Positions 8,520-17,153 of a stretch of 30,504 nt of DNA are shown one piece after another (position 1 is the stretch's first letter; every line of letters begins with the position of its first letter). The notes under the pieces are model-generated. The model saw nothing but the letters and a program-made list of their open reading frames with translations, searched no databases and was not told where the DNA came from. Source of the DNA: CAYZPB01 sp964568525 (GTDB taxonomy: Bacteria; Bacillota; Bacilli; Tepidibacillales; Tepidibacillaceae); assembly GCA_964568525.1 (NCBI GenBank), contig CAZMPM010000014.1, positions 1-30,504 on the forward strand, given 5' to 3'. The position numbers and the translations under genes were made by a program.

Positions 8520-8592
8520 ACCAAATGAATTTAAGTTTGGTGAGAGTTTATTTTTTGGCCGCAAATCATTTGGCGATTTGCGGTTTTTTTTA
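8520..8592 (+). ncRNA. Candidate small RNA of about 70 nt
   Basis: The transcript would begin about seven bases after the -10 and end at a clean intrinsic terminator. A first hairpin is formed by ACCAAA and TTTGGT (8520-8541). A short U-rich linker follows. The terminator hairpin pairs CCGCAAATC (8559-8567) with GATTTGCGG (8575-8583) and is followed by eight T. No credible protein fits: an ATG frame at 8525 runs straight through the terminator, and its weak Shine-Dalgarno would lie upstream of the transcript start. I do not recognise an RNA family. Confidence 0.5.
8559..8592 (+). terminator. Intrinsic terminator (rightward only)
   Basis: A nine-base-pair GC-containing stem with a seven-base loop is followed by a run of eight T on the plus strand. 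The minus strand has no T run, so it serves only a rightward transcript, although both flanking genes are on the minus strand. Confidence 0.85.
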
Positions 8593-8625
8593 TCGGCATA
8601 GACCATTCGTGTAATTTTATATTTA

Positions 8626-8657
8626 AAAAGAGCTGTAATAATTATTACAGCTCTTTT
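8626..8657. terminator. proS terminator (perfect palindrome)
   Basis: A perfect 32-base palindrome, AAAAGAGCTGTAATAA and its complement, lies about 20 bases after the proS stop. The flanking A and T runs let it work in either direction. Confidence 0.8.
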
Positions 8658-8678
8658 AATTAAAAATAGTCTGACCCA

Positions 8679-10136
8679 TTAATATGCTCTTGCAAGGATT
8701 ACAGTTGTTGCGCTCTCCTTACCACAGCAAATGCATTTGCCTTTACCCTCACGCTGTTCAAAAGGAATCACTCGAGCCGTTGCACCTGTTTCCGCCTTAA
8801 CCTCGTCTAAACAGCTAATCTCGCCGCACCACCAGCTTTTATAAAAGCCACGGTCAGCCAATAATTTACCTTTGAGTTCTTCAATCGTGTCAGCAGTAAA
8901 AGTATGCTCTTCCATGAAGCGCCGAGCTTTATTTAGCATATTTTCCTGAATCTCAACAAGCGTTGCAGGAATAATAGTTGCAATTTCAGCAATCGGAAGA
9001 AACTCTTTCTCGCCGGTGTCTCGTCTAGCTAACACAAATTGCTCTTTTTCCAAATCCTTTGGTCCAAGTTCGATTCGAATCGGTACTCCGCGTAGTTCGT
9101 ATTCATTAAACTTCCAACCAGGGCTCATGCCATCACGTAAGTCTGACTTAACACGGATTCCAAGTTTCTTAAGCGCTTGTTCAATCTCTGCAACTTTATC
9201 AAGAACTGGCGCCGCATCACCGCGCAAAATTGGTACAATGACAACTTGAATAGGTGCAATCGACGGAGGTAGTGCCAACCCACGGTCATCGCCATGTGTC
9301 ATTATTAAGCCGCCGATTGTGCGTGTCGATACACCCCACGAAGTTTGATAAACATACTGTAACTGATTATTCTGATCGGAAAATTGAATATCGAACACTT
9401 TAGAAAAGTTCTGACCAAGGTTATGCGCAGTTCCGGCTTGTAACGCTTTACCGTCGCTCATCAGCGCCTCTATACTGTACGTATGTACTGCGCCAGCGAA
9501 CTTCTCGTTTTCAGTTTTGCGGCCGGTAATTACAGGCATTGCTAAAAACTCTTCAGCGAATTCTTTATACACATTAAGCATCAACAATGTCTCTTCCTCG
9601 GCTTCTTCATAAGTAGCATGTGCAGTATGTCCTTCCTGCCAGAGAAATTCTGATGTTCGAAGAAATGGCTTAGTTGAACGCTCCCAGCGCATGACATTAG
9701 CCCATTGGTTAAGTTTCATTGGTAGGTCACGATAGGATTGGATCCAATCACTCATCGCTGCGCCAATCACGGTTTCTGAGGTAGGTCGAATAACTAGACG
9801 TTCTTCCAGTTCTTCGTTGCCAGCATGAGTGACCCAAGCAACCTCCGGTGCAAAGCCTTCAACATGGTTCATTTCCTTTTGCAGATAAGATTCAGGAATT
9901 AAGAGGGGGAAATAGACGTTTTCATGACCTGTCTCTTTAAAACGACGGTCTAAATCTTTCTGAATATTCTCCCACAATGCATAGCCATATGGCTTAAAAA
10001 TTATTGTACCCTTAACTGGACCGTAATCCATTAATTCTGCTTTTCTGACAATATCAAGATACCAGCGGGAGTAATTCTCCTCCATGCTTTCAATCTCTTT
10101 TACAAACTTTTTTTCTTCCCTTTTTTCTTGTGTCAA
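8679..10136 (-). CDS. proS: Prolyl-tRNA synthetase (archaeal/eukaryotic-like class)
   Basis: Class II aminoacyl-tRNA synthetase charging tRNA-Pro. It lacks the roughly 180-residue editing insertion of the E. coli type and belongs to the shorter class also found in some Bacillota. The N-terminal FVKEI...YSRWYLDIVRKAEL, then KPYGYALWENIQ and VIRPTSE (motif 2), are typical. A C-terminal zinc-ribbon-like part has CGEISC and GKCICCGKE. A frame opens at 10157, but the best start is the TTG at 10134-10136, eight bases from AGGGGAG, giving 485 aa. The upstream gap is only about 110 bases and holds overlapping divergent promoters, so there is no room for a T-box leader. Confidence 0.95.
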   Translation of the reverse strand: MTQEKREEKKFVKEIESMEENYSRWYLDIVRKAELMDYGPVKGTIIFKPYGYALWENIQKDLDRRFKETGHENVYFPLLIPESYLQKEMNHVEGFAPEVAWVTHAGNEELEERLVIRPTSETVIGAAMSDWIQSYRDLPMKLNQWANVMRWERSTKPFLRTSEFLWQEGHTAHATYEEAEEETLLMLNVYKEFAEEFLAMPVITGRKTENEKFAGAVHTYSIEALMSDGKALQAGTAHNLGQNFSKVFDIQFSDQNNQLQYVYQTSWGVSTRTIGGLIMTHGDDRGLALPPSIAPIQVVIVPILRGDAAPVLDKVAEIEQALKKLGIRVKSDLRDGMSPGWKFNEYELRGVPIRIELGPKDLEKEQFVLARRDTGEKEFLPIAEIATIIPATLVEIQENMLNKARRFMEEHTFTADTIEELKGKLLADRGFYKSWWCGEISCLDEVKAETGATARVIPFEQREGKGKCICCGKESATTVILARAY

Positions 10137-10168
10137 CGAGTTCACTCCCCTATACAACTGTTTACATA

Positions 10169-10197
10169 TTATTAACTCAATTGTTAATCTGTTTCAA
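10169..10197 (-). promoter_or_regulatory. Probable proS promoter
   Basis: On the minus strand: TTGAAA (10192-10197), a 17-base spacer, TAATAA (10169-10174). It overlaps the oppositely directed promoter of the SPFH gene, so the two may compete. Confidence 0.5.
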
Positions 10198-10209
10198 TAA
10201 TGATATCAT
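10181..10209 (+). promoter_or_regulatory. Probable promoter of the SPFH-DUF456 operon
   Basis: TTGTTA (10181-10186), a 17-base spacer, TATCAT (10204-10209) with extended -10 TG, about 40 bases before the start. Confidence 0.5.
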
Positions 10210-10248
10210 ATACTTAATAAATAATGAATAATAAAAGGAGGAACCGAT

Positions 10249-11103
10249 ATGCAAGAAAAAAATGTCTGGCGCACAAACGGGTTTATCGGAATAATTATGT
10301 CGTTAATTCTAATCGTTGGTGGATTCATGTTGGTATCGTCTGAAATTTCGTCAATGGTTATCGGCGGTGTTATTCTTATCATTCTTGGTAGCTTACTCTT
10401 TAGTGGTTTGGTAATTGTGTTGCCAAACCAATCAGTTGTAGTGACATTTTTCGGTAAATACATTGGTGTCATTCGCGAGAGTGGTTTTCATATGACTGTA
10501 CCATTAACTTTACGCCGCAAAATTTCAATGCGTGTACGCAACTTTAACTCTTCTAAACTGAAAGTTAACGATGTTGCCGGGAACCCGATTGAGATTGCTG
10601 CAGTTGTCGTATTCAAGGTTATTGATTCTGCAAAAGCAGTTTTTGATGTTGATAATTATGAAGGATTTGTTGAAATTCAGAGTGAGACAGCACTACGCCA
10701 TGTAGCAACCAAATACCCATATGATAACTATGCCGATGATGGAATCTCACTGCGTGGTGATGTTTCTGTCGTTTCCACCGAACTGACAAAAGAGCTGCAG
10801 GAACGATTAAATTTGGCCGGTGTTCAAGTTTTAGAAGCGCGTTTGACACATCTTGCCTACTCAACTGAGATTGCTAGTGCGATGTTACAACGCCAACAGG
10901 CGAACGCCATTATTGCTGCGCGTGCGATGATTGTTGATGGCGCTGTCGGTATGACGCAGATGGCAATTGAGCGGATTGAGAAAGAGGGACTAGTGAAGTT
11001 TGATGAAGATCGGAAGATTGATTTAGTCAATAACTTAATGGTTGCGATTGTATCTGATCGAGGTGCACAACCAATAATTAATACAGGAAGCAAGGAATCG
11101 TAG
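10249..11103 (+). CDS. SPFH/Band 7 domain membrane protein
   Basis: A 284-aa protein with an AGGAGG ribosome binding site and two hydrophobic helices at about residues 12-32 and 37-60. An SPFH (stomatin/prohibitin/flotillin/HflK-C) domain follows: VVVTFFGKY, then IEIAAVVVFKV and VDNYEGFVEIQSETALRHVA, with a helical Ala-rich tail (ML QRQQANAIIAARAMIVDGAV). Such proteins form membrane-associated oligomers that organise membrane microdomains or modulate proteases. The exact role of this subgroup is unknown. It is followed five bases later by a DUF456 membrane protein, so the pair is probably one operon. Confidence 0.88.
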   Translation: MQEKNVWRTNGFIGIIMSLILIVGGFMLVSSEISSMVIGGVILIILGSLLFSGLVIVLPNQSVVVTFFGKYIGVIRESGFHMTVPLTLRRKISMRVRNFNSSKLKVNDVAGNPIEIAAVVVFKVIDSAKAVFDVDNYEGFVEIQSETALRHVATKYPYDNYADDGISLRGDVSVVSTELTKELQERLNLAGVQVLEARLTHLAYSTEIASAMLQRQQANAIIAARAMIVDGAVGMTQMAIERIEKEGLVKFDEDRKIDLVNNLMVAIVSDRGAQPIINTGSKES

Positions 11104-11108
11104 AGTAG

Positions 11109-11594
11109 ATGAGCGTTTTTGTAGCAGTACTAATCTGGATAGCAATAATTCTTTTATTTTTGGCGAGTTTTGTCGGTATTTTTGTTCCGGTAATTCCTGG
11201 AGCTCCATTAATTTGGGGTGGGGTCATTCTCTATTATTTTGCAATTGCGCCGATTGCAGATTCTACCTTCTGGATAGCGCTGGTTATTCTGACAATATTG
11301 TCATTTGTGGTGGATTATTTAGCCAGTGTCACTTTTGTTAAGAAGTGGGGCGGTTCGAAGAAGACGCAGTATGCTGTTATTTTCGGAATGATTATCGGAC
11401 CACTATTGATGGGGCCAATCGGGATCGTTGTAGGACCATTTCTAATGGCGGTAATTGTAGAACTTTTAGTCGGTTCCAATGTTAGTGATTCACTGAAAGT
11501 TGGTGTCGCTTCATTTCTTGGTTTGCTGGGTGGCGGTCTAGCTAAAGGTCTGATTTTTATTGCAATGATCGTTTACTTCTTTATCGTAATCTAG
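11109..11594 (+). CDS. DUF456 family membrane protein
   Basis: 161 aa, almost entirely hydrophobic with about five to six membrane segments and glycine-rich turns. The FVPVIPGAPLIWGG motif near residues 25-40 and GPIGIVVGPFLMAVIVELL near residue 100 mark the DUF456 family (B. subtilis YqgC is a member). Function is unknown. The ATG starts five bases after the SPFH stop; a weak GGAA is the only ribosome binding site, so coupling is likely. It converges with the ABC exporter over a 50-base gap in which I see no clear terminator. Confidence 0.85.
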   Translation: MSVFVAVLIWIAIILLFLASFVGIFVPVIPGAPLIWGGVILYYFAIAPIADSTFWIALVILTILSFVVDYLASVTFVKKWGGSKKTQYAVIFGMIIGPLLMGPIGIVVGPFLMAVIVELLVGSNVSDSLKVGVASFLGLLGGGLAKGLIFIAMIVYFFIVI

Positions 11595-11644
11595 ATCATC
11601 GTTTAGCACATCGTTTGTGGAATCGAGAAATCGAAATTCTACTC

Positions 11645-13741
11645 TTACTCCTGATACTGTAGCTGATACAGATTATGGTATAATCCTTCATTTGCCAGTA
11701 ACTCTTGGTGGTTACCCATCTCGCGAATTTCGCCCTTATGAAGAACAATGATTTTATCCGCGTGTTGAATTGTGGAGAGACGATGAGCAATAACGATTGT
11801 CGTACGGCCCTTAATCAGCTTATTTAAAGCATCTTGGATCAACAATTCGGTTTCTGTATCTATATTTGCTGTAGCCTCGTCCAAAACAAGAATAGAAGGC
11901 TTAAATGCAAGAGTTCGTGCAAAGGATAAGAGCTGACGTTGGCCCTGTGACAGCGTTGAACCACGCTCCTTAACTTCTTCGTTATACATTTGTGGCAGTT
12001 TCTCAATAAAAGTACTCGCATTAACGTGATGTGCAATATCACGCATCTCTTGTTCGGTAATATTTTGGTTATTAAGCGTAATATTAGAGCGAATATCACC
12101 AGAAAATAGGAAGACATCTTGCAACACAATCCCAACGTTGCGGCGCAGTGTGTCTAGCGGAATATCGCGAATATCAACACCGTCGATGAGGATTGCTCCC
12201 TTTTGGATATCGTAGAAGCGGCCGAGCAGGTTGATGATTGATGTTTTGCCGGCGCCAGTCGCACCAACAAAAGCCACCATCTCACCCGGTTCAATTGTGA
12301 AACTAATATCCTTTAAAACCCAATTTTCATTATTATAAGCGAACCAGACATGGTCGAATTCAATCTCGCCACGGAAGTTTTCAATCTCTGCCGGATCTTC
12401 AGGAGCGGCAATAATTGAATCCTCATCTAGCAGTTGGAAGATTCTTTCCGCTGAAGCCATCGCCTGTTGCAAAACAGTAAATTGCTCAGTAAGGTCGTTA
12501 ATCGGTTGGAAGAAACGACGCAAATACTCGATAAAGGCAAACAGCAACCCGAACTCAATCCAGCCGGCAAGCACTTCTTGCGCACCGAACCATAACAACG
12601 ATGCCAACGCAAACGAGTAGATTAAATCCATTGCCGGTCGGAAGATTGCAATCGTTTTTAACTCACGCATACTTGCATCATAATGAGCTGAATTAATCTC
12701 ATCGAAGCGTTTAAACTGCTGTTTTTCCCGCTTAAAAACATGAATCATCCTCATTCCGGAAATATTTTCATTTAAAGTTGTATTAATCCGCGCTAAACGA
12801 ACACGCACCTCCCGGAAAGCCGGTCGCGCATATTTTCGATAGAGAAAAGTAGAAAGCAACACGAATGGTATCGAAATAAAACAGATTAGAGCCAATTTTA
12901 CATTTAATGAAAGCATCACAATGATAATTCCTACCAGCACAATCATATCTTTGAATAGACTGACGAGAACTTGCGTATACATTGTGTTCAGTGTCTCAAT
13001 ATCATTTGTTACACGCGTTAGAATCCGGCCGACGGGATTACGGTCGAAGAAACTAAGTGATAACTTCTGGATGTGGCTAAATAAATCTTGCCTGATGCTG
13101 AAAATAATCCGCTGACCAGAATACTGCAGGATATATTGCTGAATATAGGTAACTACAAAAAGCAACAGCAATAACACCAGAAAGATTAAGGCGATCAGAT
13201 AAAGTGCGTTCACATCGTATGTGCGGAAACTTTTTATGTTGTCAGCAGTCAATTCGGTCGCCGTCAGTTGAGCACCGTCAACATTAACTGTCGGAGTAGA
13301 ACCCTGCCACATAACCGTAAACTGCTGATTCGCAGCAACCTTGCCTGTGACAAGGTAATAGCGGTTATCCTTTTCTACAATCTGGTAATGTTGTAGAGCG
13401 CTAATTTCAGCTGAGTCAACGATGTCTTTGCCAGTTAAGGTGGTTAGCCGTTTGACCCGCAGATATTCATACTGATTATAAATTGTACCCTCAAGTGGTG
13501 CCTCGCCCGGCTCGTATCGAACCATTGGTGTATATAGGCCGTTAATATGGTCGTCAATCGCAATTTTGATCAAATAAGGCTGTGCCAGCTCAAGACCGGT
13601 AATGACTAACATCAGAATAATTGCAAGCAGAATTAACCACTTCTGTGGTTTGGTATATTTTAATAGGCGTTTCAAGATACGCCGATCATAGACCTTCTTT
13701 AAGGCTGCTTCCTCGTGATAATCTTTGTACTCTTCGCTCAT
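11645..13741 (-). CDS. ABC exporter half-transporter, BmrD/YheH-like
   Basis: A 698-aa fusion of a six-helix membrane domain and an ATPase domain. After TM1 (about residues 35-57) there is an extra hydrophilic segment of about 110 residues before TM2, as in Bacillus BmrD. The NBD (from about 460) has Walker A GATGAGKTS, an altered signature LSQGQ, Walker B ILVLDE with catalytic Glu622, and the switch histidine in IAHRLSTI. The catalytic Glu here and the Asp in the partner encoded just upstream imply a heterodimer with one active and one degenerate ATP site. The gap to the partner is 12 bases. Drug or lipid export is likely by family; the substrate is unknown. Confidence 0.93.
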   Translation of the reverse strand: MSEEYKDYHEEAALKKVYDRRILKRLLKYTKPQKWLILLAIILMLVITGLELAQPYLIKIAIDDHINGLYTPMVRYEPGEAPLEGTIYNQYEYLRVKRLTTLTGKDIVDSAEISALQHYQIVEKDNRYYLVTGKVAANQQFTVMWQGSTPTVNVDGAQLTATELTADNIKSFRTYDVNALYLIALIFLVLLLLLFVVTYIQQYILQYSGQRIIFSIRQDLFSHIQKLSLSFFDRNPVGRILTRVTNDIETLNTMYTQVLVSLFKDMIVLVGIIIVMLSLNVKLALICFISIPFVLLSTFLYRKYARPAFREVRVRLARINTTLNENISGMRMIHVFKREKQQFKRFDEINSAHYDASMRELKTIAIFRPAMDLIYSFALASLLWFGAQEVLAGWIEFGLLFAFIEYLRRFFQPINDLTEQFTVLQQAMASAERIFQLLDEDSIIAAPEDPAEIENFRGEIEFDHVWFAYNNENWVLKDISFTIEPGEMVAFVGATGAGKTSIINLLGRFYDIQKGAILIDGVDIRDIPLDTLRRNVGIVLQDVFLFSGDIRSNITLNNQNITEQEMRDIAHHVNASTFIEKLPQMYNEEVKERGSTLSQGQRQLLSFARTLAFKPSILVLDEATANIDTETELLIQDALNKLIKGRTTIVIAHRLSTIQHADKIIVLHKGEIREMGNHQELLANEGLYHNLYQLQYQE

Positions 13742-13753
13742 CTGCTCACATCC

Positions 13754-15508
13754 TTACTGATTGGCAATCATATCTTCAAGTAGTTGTTTTTCATATAATT
13801 CAAAGTAGCTACCCCTTAATCTTAATAGCTCCTCATGTGTACCGCGTTCAATAATCGTCCCTTCATCAAGAACGATAATTTCATCAGCTTCTTTAATTGT
13901 GGAAACGCGGTGGGAAATATTAATTGTTGTAAGATTTCCGCGTAGTTTAAGCAGATTGTCTAGAATCTCTTCTTCAGTCTTCGTATCAACAGCGGATAGG
14001 CTGTCATCAAGAATCAGAATACTTGGCTTCTTAATCAGCGCCCGTGCGATTGAGATTCTCTGCTTTTGTCCGCCGGAAATTGAGACACCGCGCTCGCCAA
14101 CCATTGTTTCAAACTGTTCAGGAAACTCACTAATATCATCATAAATATTGGCAGCCTTCGCAGCTTGTACAATCATTTCATCATCAAATTCATCAATACC
14201 AAAAGCAATATTCTCTCTGATTGTTGTTGAGAAAAGGAAATTATCTTGCGGCACATAGCCAATATTGTCGCGCAGCACTTCCAGCGGAATCGTCTTGAGC
14301 TCGTGACCATCAATTTGAATAACGCCTTGCTCGTTATTGTAAAGTCGCAGTAGCAGGTTAGTCAGCGTCGTTTTGCCGGAACCAGTTTTGCCGATAATTG
14401 CAAGCGTATTACCTTGTGGCAGATTAATATTAATGTTGTTTAAGACCTCTATCGAGGTGCCAGGATAAGTGAAGCTTAAATCCTTAACAATAATTTCGCC
14501 CTTAATCTCTGTTATACCCTCATTCATTAACTTAGGGTAATCGTAGATTTCCGGTTCAGTTTCAAAAATCTCATTCAACCGACCCATTGAAGCAGCGCCA
14601 CGTTGTAGAATATTCACAACACGTCCAATTGCCATCATTGGCCAGGTTAATAAAGCAACATAGCTGTTAAACGCCACAAAATCACCAAGTGTGATTTCGC
14701 GATTAATTACCAGCATACCGCCGTAAAATAAAACGATGAGCAAACTCAACCCTGCAAGAAAGACGACCAGCGAATGAAACAGCACATGCACGCGCTCGAA
14801 ATCCATATTTTTGTTAACATAGTCCTGATTAGCATCTTCGAATTTATTAATCTCTTCTCGTTCTTGTACAAAGGATTTAATCACGCGCATGCCAGAAAGG
14901 TTCTCTTGTACACGTTCAGAGACGCGAGAGAAGGATTCTTGAATTAAACGCGAACGGACATGCATCATTGAACCGAATTTATATGTGGCAAATGTTATGA
15001 AAGGCAGGGGAATTAGCGCTACCAGTGTCAGTTTAAACGAAATCGTCTGTGCCATCAGCACAACAGCAATCGCAATTATCACGATTGCGTCAACAATCAT
15101 AATAATACCTGGGCCTGCAGCCATCCGCACAGCGTTGATATCGTTAGTTGCATGAGCCATTAGGTCGCCAGTTTTTTTGTTATTAAAATAGTTTGTCGAC
15201 ATTTTTTGCAAATGCGAATAGAGCTTATTACGCAGCTTAAACTCCAACAGCCGCGCCGCACCCATTATGTAAATCCGCCAGAGATAGCGGAAAATAAACA
15301 TAAAAATAGCTAAGCCGGCTATTACTAATGAATAGAGAAGTAGCCGTTTAGCCTCAAAAGCACCTGCACTTAATTCATCTGTGTAGGCGCCTAAAATTTT
15401 TGGTACTAATAATTGGAGAAGATCGACAGAAATCAGCCAGAAAATTCCTAGTATGTAAGTCCATTTATGTTTTATGAAGAATTCTTTTAATGTTGCGAAA
15501 TTACGCAT
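13754..15508 (-). CDS. ABC exporter half-transporter, BmrC/YheI-like
   Basis: 584 aa: six membrane helices (about residues 20-310), then an ATPase domain. Walker A is GKTGSGKT (373-380), the signature ISGGQ is canonical, and Walker B reads ILILDD, so residue 502 is Asp where the catalytic Glu normally sits. The switch motif is ISHRVSTI. An Asp at this place is the known mark of the degenerate partner in heterodimeric exporters such as BmrC and TM287. The start has a GAGGTG site that lies within the last codons of the small upstream gene, indicating one operon of three genes. Confidence 0.93.
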   Translation of the reverse strand: MRNFATLKEFFIKHKWTYILGIFWLISVDLLQLLVPKILGAYTDELSAGAFEAKRLLLYSLVIAGLAIFMFIFRYLWRIYIMGAARLLEFKLRNKLYSHLQKMSTNYFNNKKTGDLMAHATNDINAVRMAAGPGIIMIVDAIVIIAIAVVLMAQTISFKLTLVALIPLPFITFATYKFGSMMHVRSRLIQESFSRVSERVQENLSGMRVIKSFVQEREEINKFEDANQDYVNKNMDFERVHVLFHSLVVFLAGLSLLIVLFYGGMLVINREITLGDFVAFNSYVALLTWPMMAIGRVVNILQRGAASMGRLNEIFETEPEIYDYPKLMNEGITEIKGEIIVKDLSFTYPGTSIEVLNNININLPQGNTLAIIGKTGSGKTTLTNLLLRLYNNEQGVIQIDGHELKTIPLEVLRDNIGYVPQDNFLFSTTIRENIAFGIDEFDDEMIVQAAKAANIYDDISEFPEQFETMVGERGVSISGGQKQRISIARALIKKPSILILDDSLSAVDTKTEEEILDNLLKLRGNLTTINISHRVSTIKEADEIIVLDEGTIIERGTHEELLRLRGSYFELYEKQLLEDMIANQ

Positions 15509-15509
15509 T

Positions 15510-15857
15510 TTACACCTCTAGTAAGTTATAAAAACAGCTGCGAACATACTCAACGATTTCGCTGATTTGTTCATTGGTTGCCTGGTCAATGTGAATTCCA
15601 CAGATGACAGTACAGGTTGTTTCAAGTTTAGTTGCAGCAAGCAGGGCTGATTCTCGAGTTAATTCGCTTTCTTTATGACCAGGTAGCCCCATCGTGTCCG
15701 CCTTAAGCTCCCCCTTGTCCCTATATGCAACCGCTACCGCGCCAATATGCGGTCCGCCATCAAGCTCGCCGCCGCTAATTACAAATAGGTAATCGTGACC
15801 GATTCGTTGAACGGTAAATGCGATATTGTATGGATTTGTGCTCGATTTTGCGTACAT
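15510..15857 (-). CDS. Small LpdD-like (prenylated-flavin chaperone fold) protein
   Basis: 115 aa, soluble, no signal peptide. GGELDGGPHIGAVAVAY near residues 30-45 and PGHKESELTRESAL near residues 59-72 resemble the LpdD family, small proteins linked to prenylated-FMN decarboxylases. I assign this from motif memory and it needs a profile check. It starts with an ATG eight bases after GGAG and ends one base upstream of the start of the ABC half-transporter, whose ribosome binding site it contains, so it is the first gene of that operon. No decarboxylase gene is visible here, so a different role is possible. Confidence 0.6.
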   Translation of the reverse strand: MYAKSSTNPYNIAFTVQRIGHDYLFVISGGELDGGPHIGAVAVAYRDKGELKADTMGLPGHKESELTRESALLAATKLETTCTVICGIHIDQATNEQISEIVEYVRSCFYNLLEV

Positions 15858-15913
15858 AGCTGGGGCTCCAATCGGGAAGTTTTGTGCAGATTAGAAAAAT
15901 TAACCTAAGAATG

Positions 15914-15919
15914 ATTATA
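15914..15919 (-). promoter_or_regulatory. -10 box for the LpdD-like/ABC operon
   Basis: A perfect TATAAT on the minus strand about 60 bases upstream of the start. No good -35 box at 16-18 bases. It lies back to back with the aroF promoter. Confidence 0.35.
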
Positions 15920-15948
15920 ATATACTTTCTTTAGAAAAGACATTTTTC

Positions 15949-15977
15949 TATGCATTTTCACTAAAAGGGGGTATAAT
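15949..15977 (+). promoter_or_regulatory. Probable aroF promoter
   Basis: A perfect TATAAT (15972-15977) with a poor -35 (TATGCA) 17 bases upstream. Transcription would begin near 15984, which fits the ATG at 16011 but leaves only about six bases before the ATG at 15990. Confidence 0.45.
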
Positions 15978-16010
15978 CAGTTTTAATCTATGGAAAAGAA
16001 GGTGAAGGCG

Positions 16011-17081
16011 ATGGATGAGAAAAATTTAGAAAAGCTACGACGAGAGGTTGATGAGGTAAACTTCGAATTACTGCGATTAATTAATTGGCGTGGAGAGTTA
16101 GTTCAAGAAATAGCAAGTGTTAAATTGAAGCAAGGACAACCGAAGTTTGATCCGATGCGTGAGCGGGCGATGTTGAACCGGTTGATCGAGGAGAATGAAG
16201 GGCCATTTGACGATAAGACGGTGAGCTATTTATTTAAGCAGATTTTTAAGGCATCGCTCAGCCTGCAACAGGAGGATAATAGTAGAAACCTCCTGGTTAG
16301 TCGTGAACGACATTCAGAAAATACGGTTATTAATGTCGGTGGCCAATTAATTGGTGGCGCTAAGCCTGTCGTAATTGCTGGTCCTTGCTCGGTGGAAAGT
16401 GAAGAGCAGATTGAGATAGTTGCGCAGGAACTGGTTGCACAGGGTTTAGCTTTTATCCGCGCTGGTGCTTTTAAACCGCGAACCTCGCCTTATGATTTCC
16501 AAGGGCTGGGTCTGGAGGGGCTTAAAATTCTTCGCCGAGTGACCGACAAATACAATTTGAAGGTCGTCAGTGAAATTGTAAGTTCTAACGATATGGAAAA
16601 GGCTTCAGAGTATGTGGATGTAATTCAAATCGGTGCGCGCAATATGCAGAACTACGATTTATTAAAGGCAGCTGGACAGGTCAAAACACCGATTCTACTT
16701 AAACGTGGGATTGCTGCAACGATTGAGGAACTGATTTTTGCAGCTGAATACATTGTTTCCAAGGGCAATTCTCAGGTAATGCTGATTGAACGCGGGATCC
16801 GTACTTACGAGCGTTGGACGCGGAATACGCTAGATATTTTAGCGGTACCAATCCTTAAGCAGGAGACTCATTTGCCAGTTTTAGTTGATATCAGCCACTC
16901 TTCTGGTCGCAAGGATATTGCGATTCCAACTGCAAAAGCGGCTCTTGCCGCAGGCGCAGACGGCATCATGGTCGAGTTCCATCCCGATCCAGAGGTCGCA
17001 CTTTCAGATGCCAGCCAGCAGCTTAATCATGAACAGTTCCGTCTATTGTTGGCAAGCCTGCGTGAAGGCAAATTTATTTAA
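16011..17081 (+). CDS. aroF: Chorismate mutase-DAHP synthase fusion
   Basis: First committed enzyme of the shikimate pathway, joining PEP and erythrose-4-phosphate (named aroA in Bacillus). Residues 1-85 are an AroQ-type chorismate mutase helix bundle, which in relatives senses chorismate or prephenate. From about 105 is the DAHP synthase barrel: GPCSVES, RAGAFKPRTSPYDFQG, IGARNMQNYDLL, LLKRG, LIERGIRTY, DISHSSGRKD and MVEFHPDP, with the metal ligands Cys, His, Glu and Asp present. A frame opens at an ATG at 15990, but the ATG at 16011 has AAGGTG six bases upstream and gives 356 aa, the family length. It is a single-gene unit closed by a strong terminator. Confidence 0.95.
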   Translation: MDEKNLEKLRREVDEVNFELLRLINWRGELVQEIASVKLKQGQPKFDPMRERAMLNRLIEENEGPFDDKTVSYLFKQIFKASLSLQQEDNSRNLLVSRERHSENTVINVGGQLIGGAKPVVIAGPCSVESEEQIEIVAQELVAQGLAFIRAGAFKPRTSPYDFQGLGLEGLKILRRVTDKYNLKVVSEIVSSNDMEKASEYVDVIQIGARNMQNYDLLKAAGQVKTPILLKRGIAATIEELIFAAEYIVSKGNSQVMLIERGIRTYERWTRNTLDILAVPILKQETHLPVLVDISHSSGRKDIAIPTAKAALAAGADGIMVEFHPDPEVALSDASQQLNHEQFRLLLASLREGKFI

Positions 17082-17097
17082 AATATTAGTAGAATTA

Positions 17098-17130
17098 AAA
17101 GGTGGGAGCACTCGCTCCCACCTTTATCTT
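17098..17130. terminator. Bidirectional terminator between aroF and the PBP gene
   Basis: AAAGGTGGGAGC (17098-17109), loop ACTC, GCTCCCACCTTT (17114-17125): a perfect 12-base-pair stem with A- and T-rich flanks on both sides, serving two convergent genes. Confidence 0.92.
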
Positions 17131-17153
17131 TTATAACTATAAATACTAATTAT

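Noticed and set aside
8525..8617. An ATG frame encoding a short leader-like peptide in the nadB-proS gap
   Set aside because: It runs through the terminator stem, and its only Shine-Dalgarno-like bases lie upstream of the predicted transcript start.
10137..10248. T-box riboswitch upstream of proS
   Set aside because: The gap is too short and contains promoters; no T-box sequence or specifier stem is visible. The same holds for tyrS.
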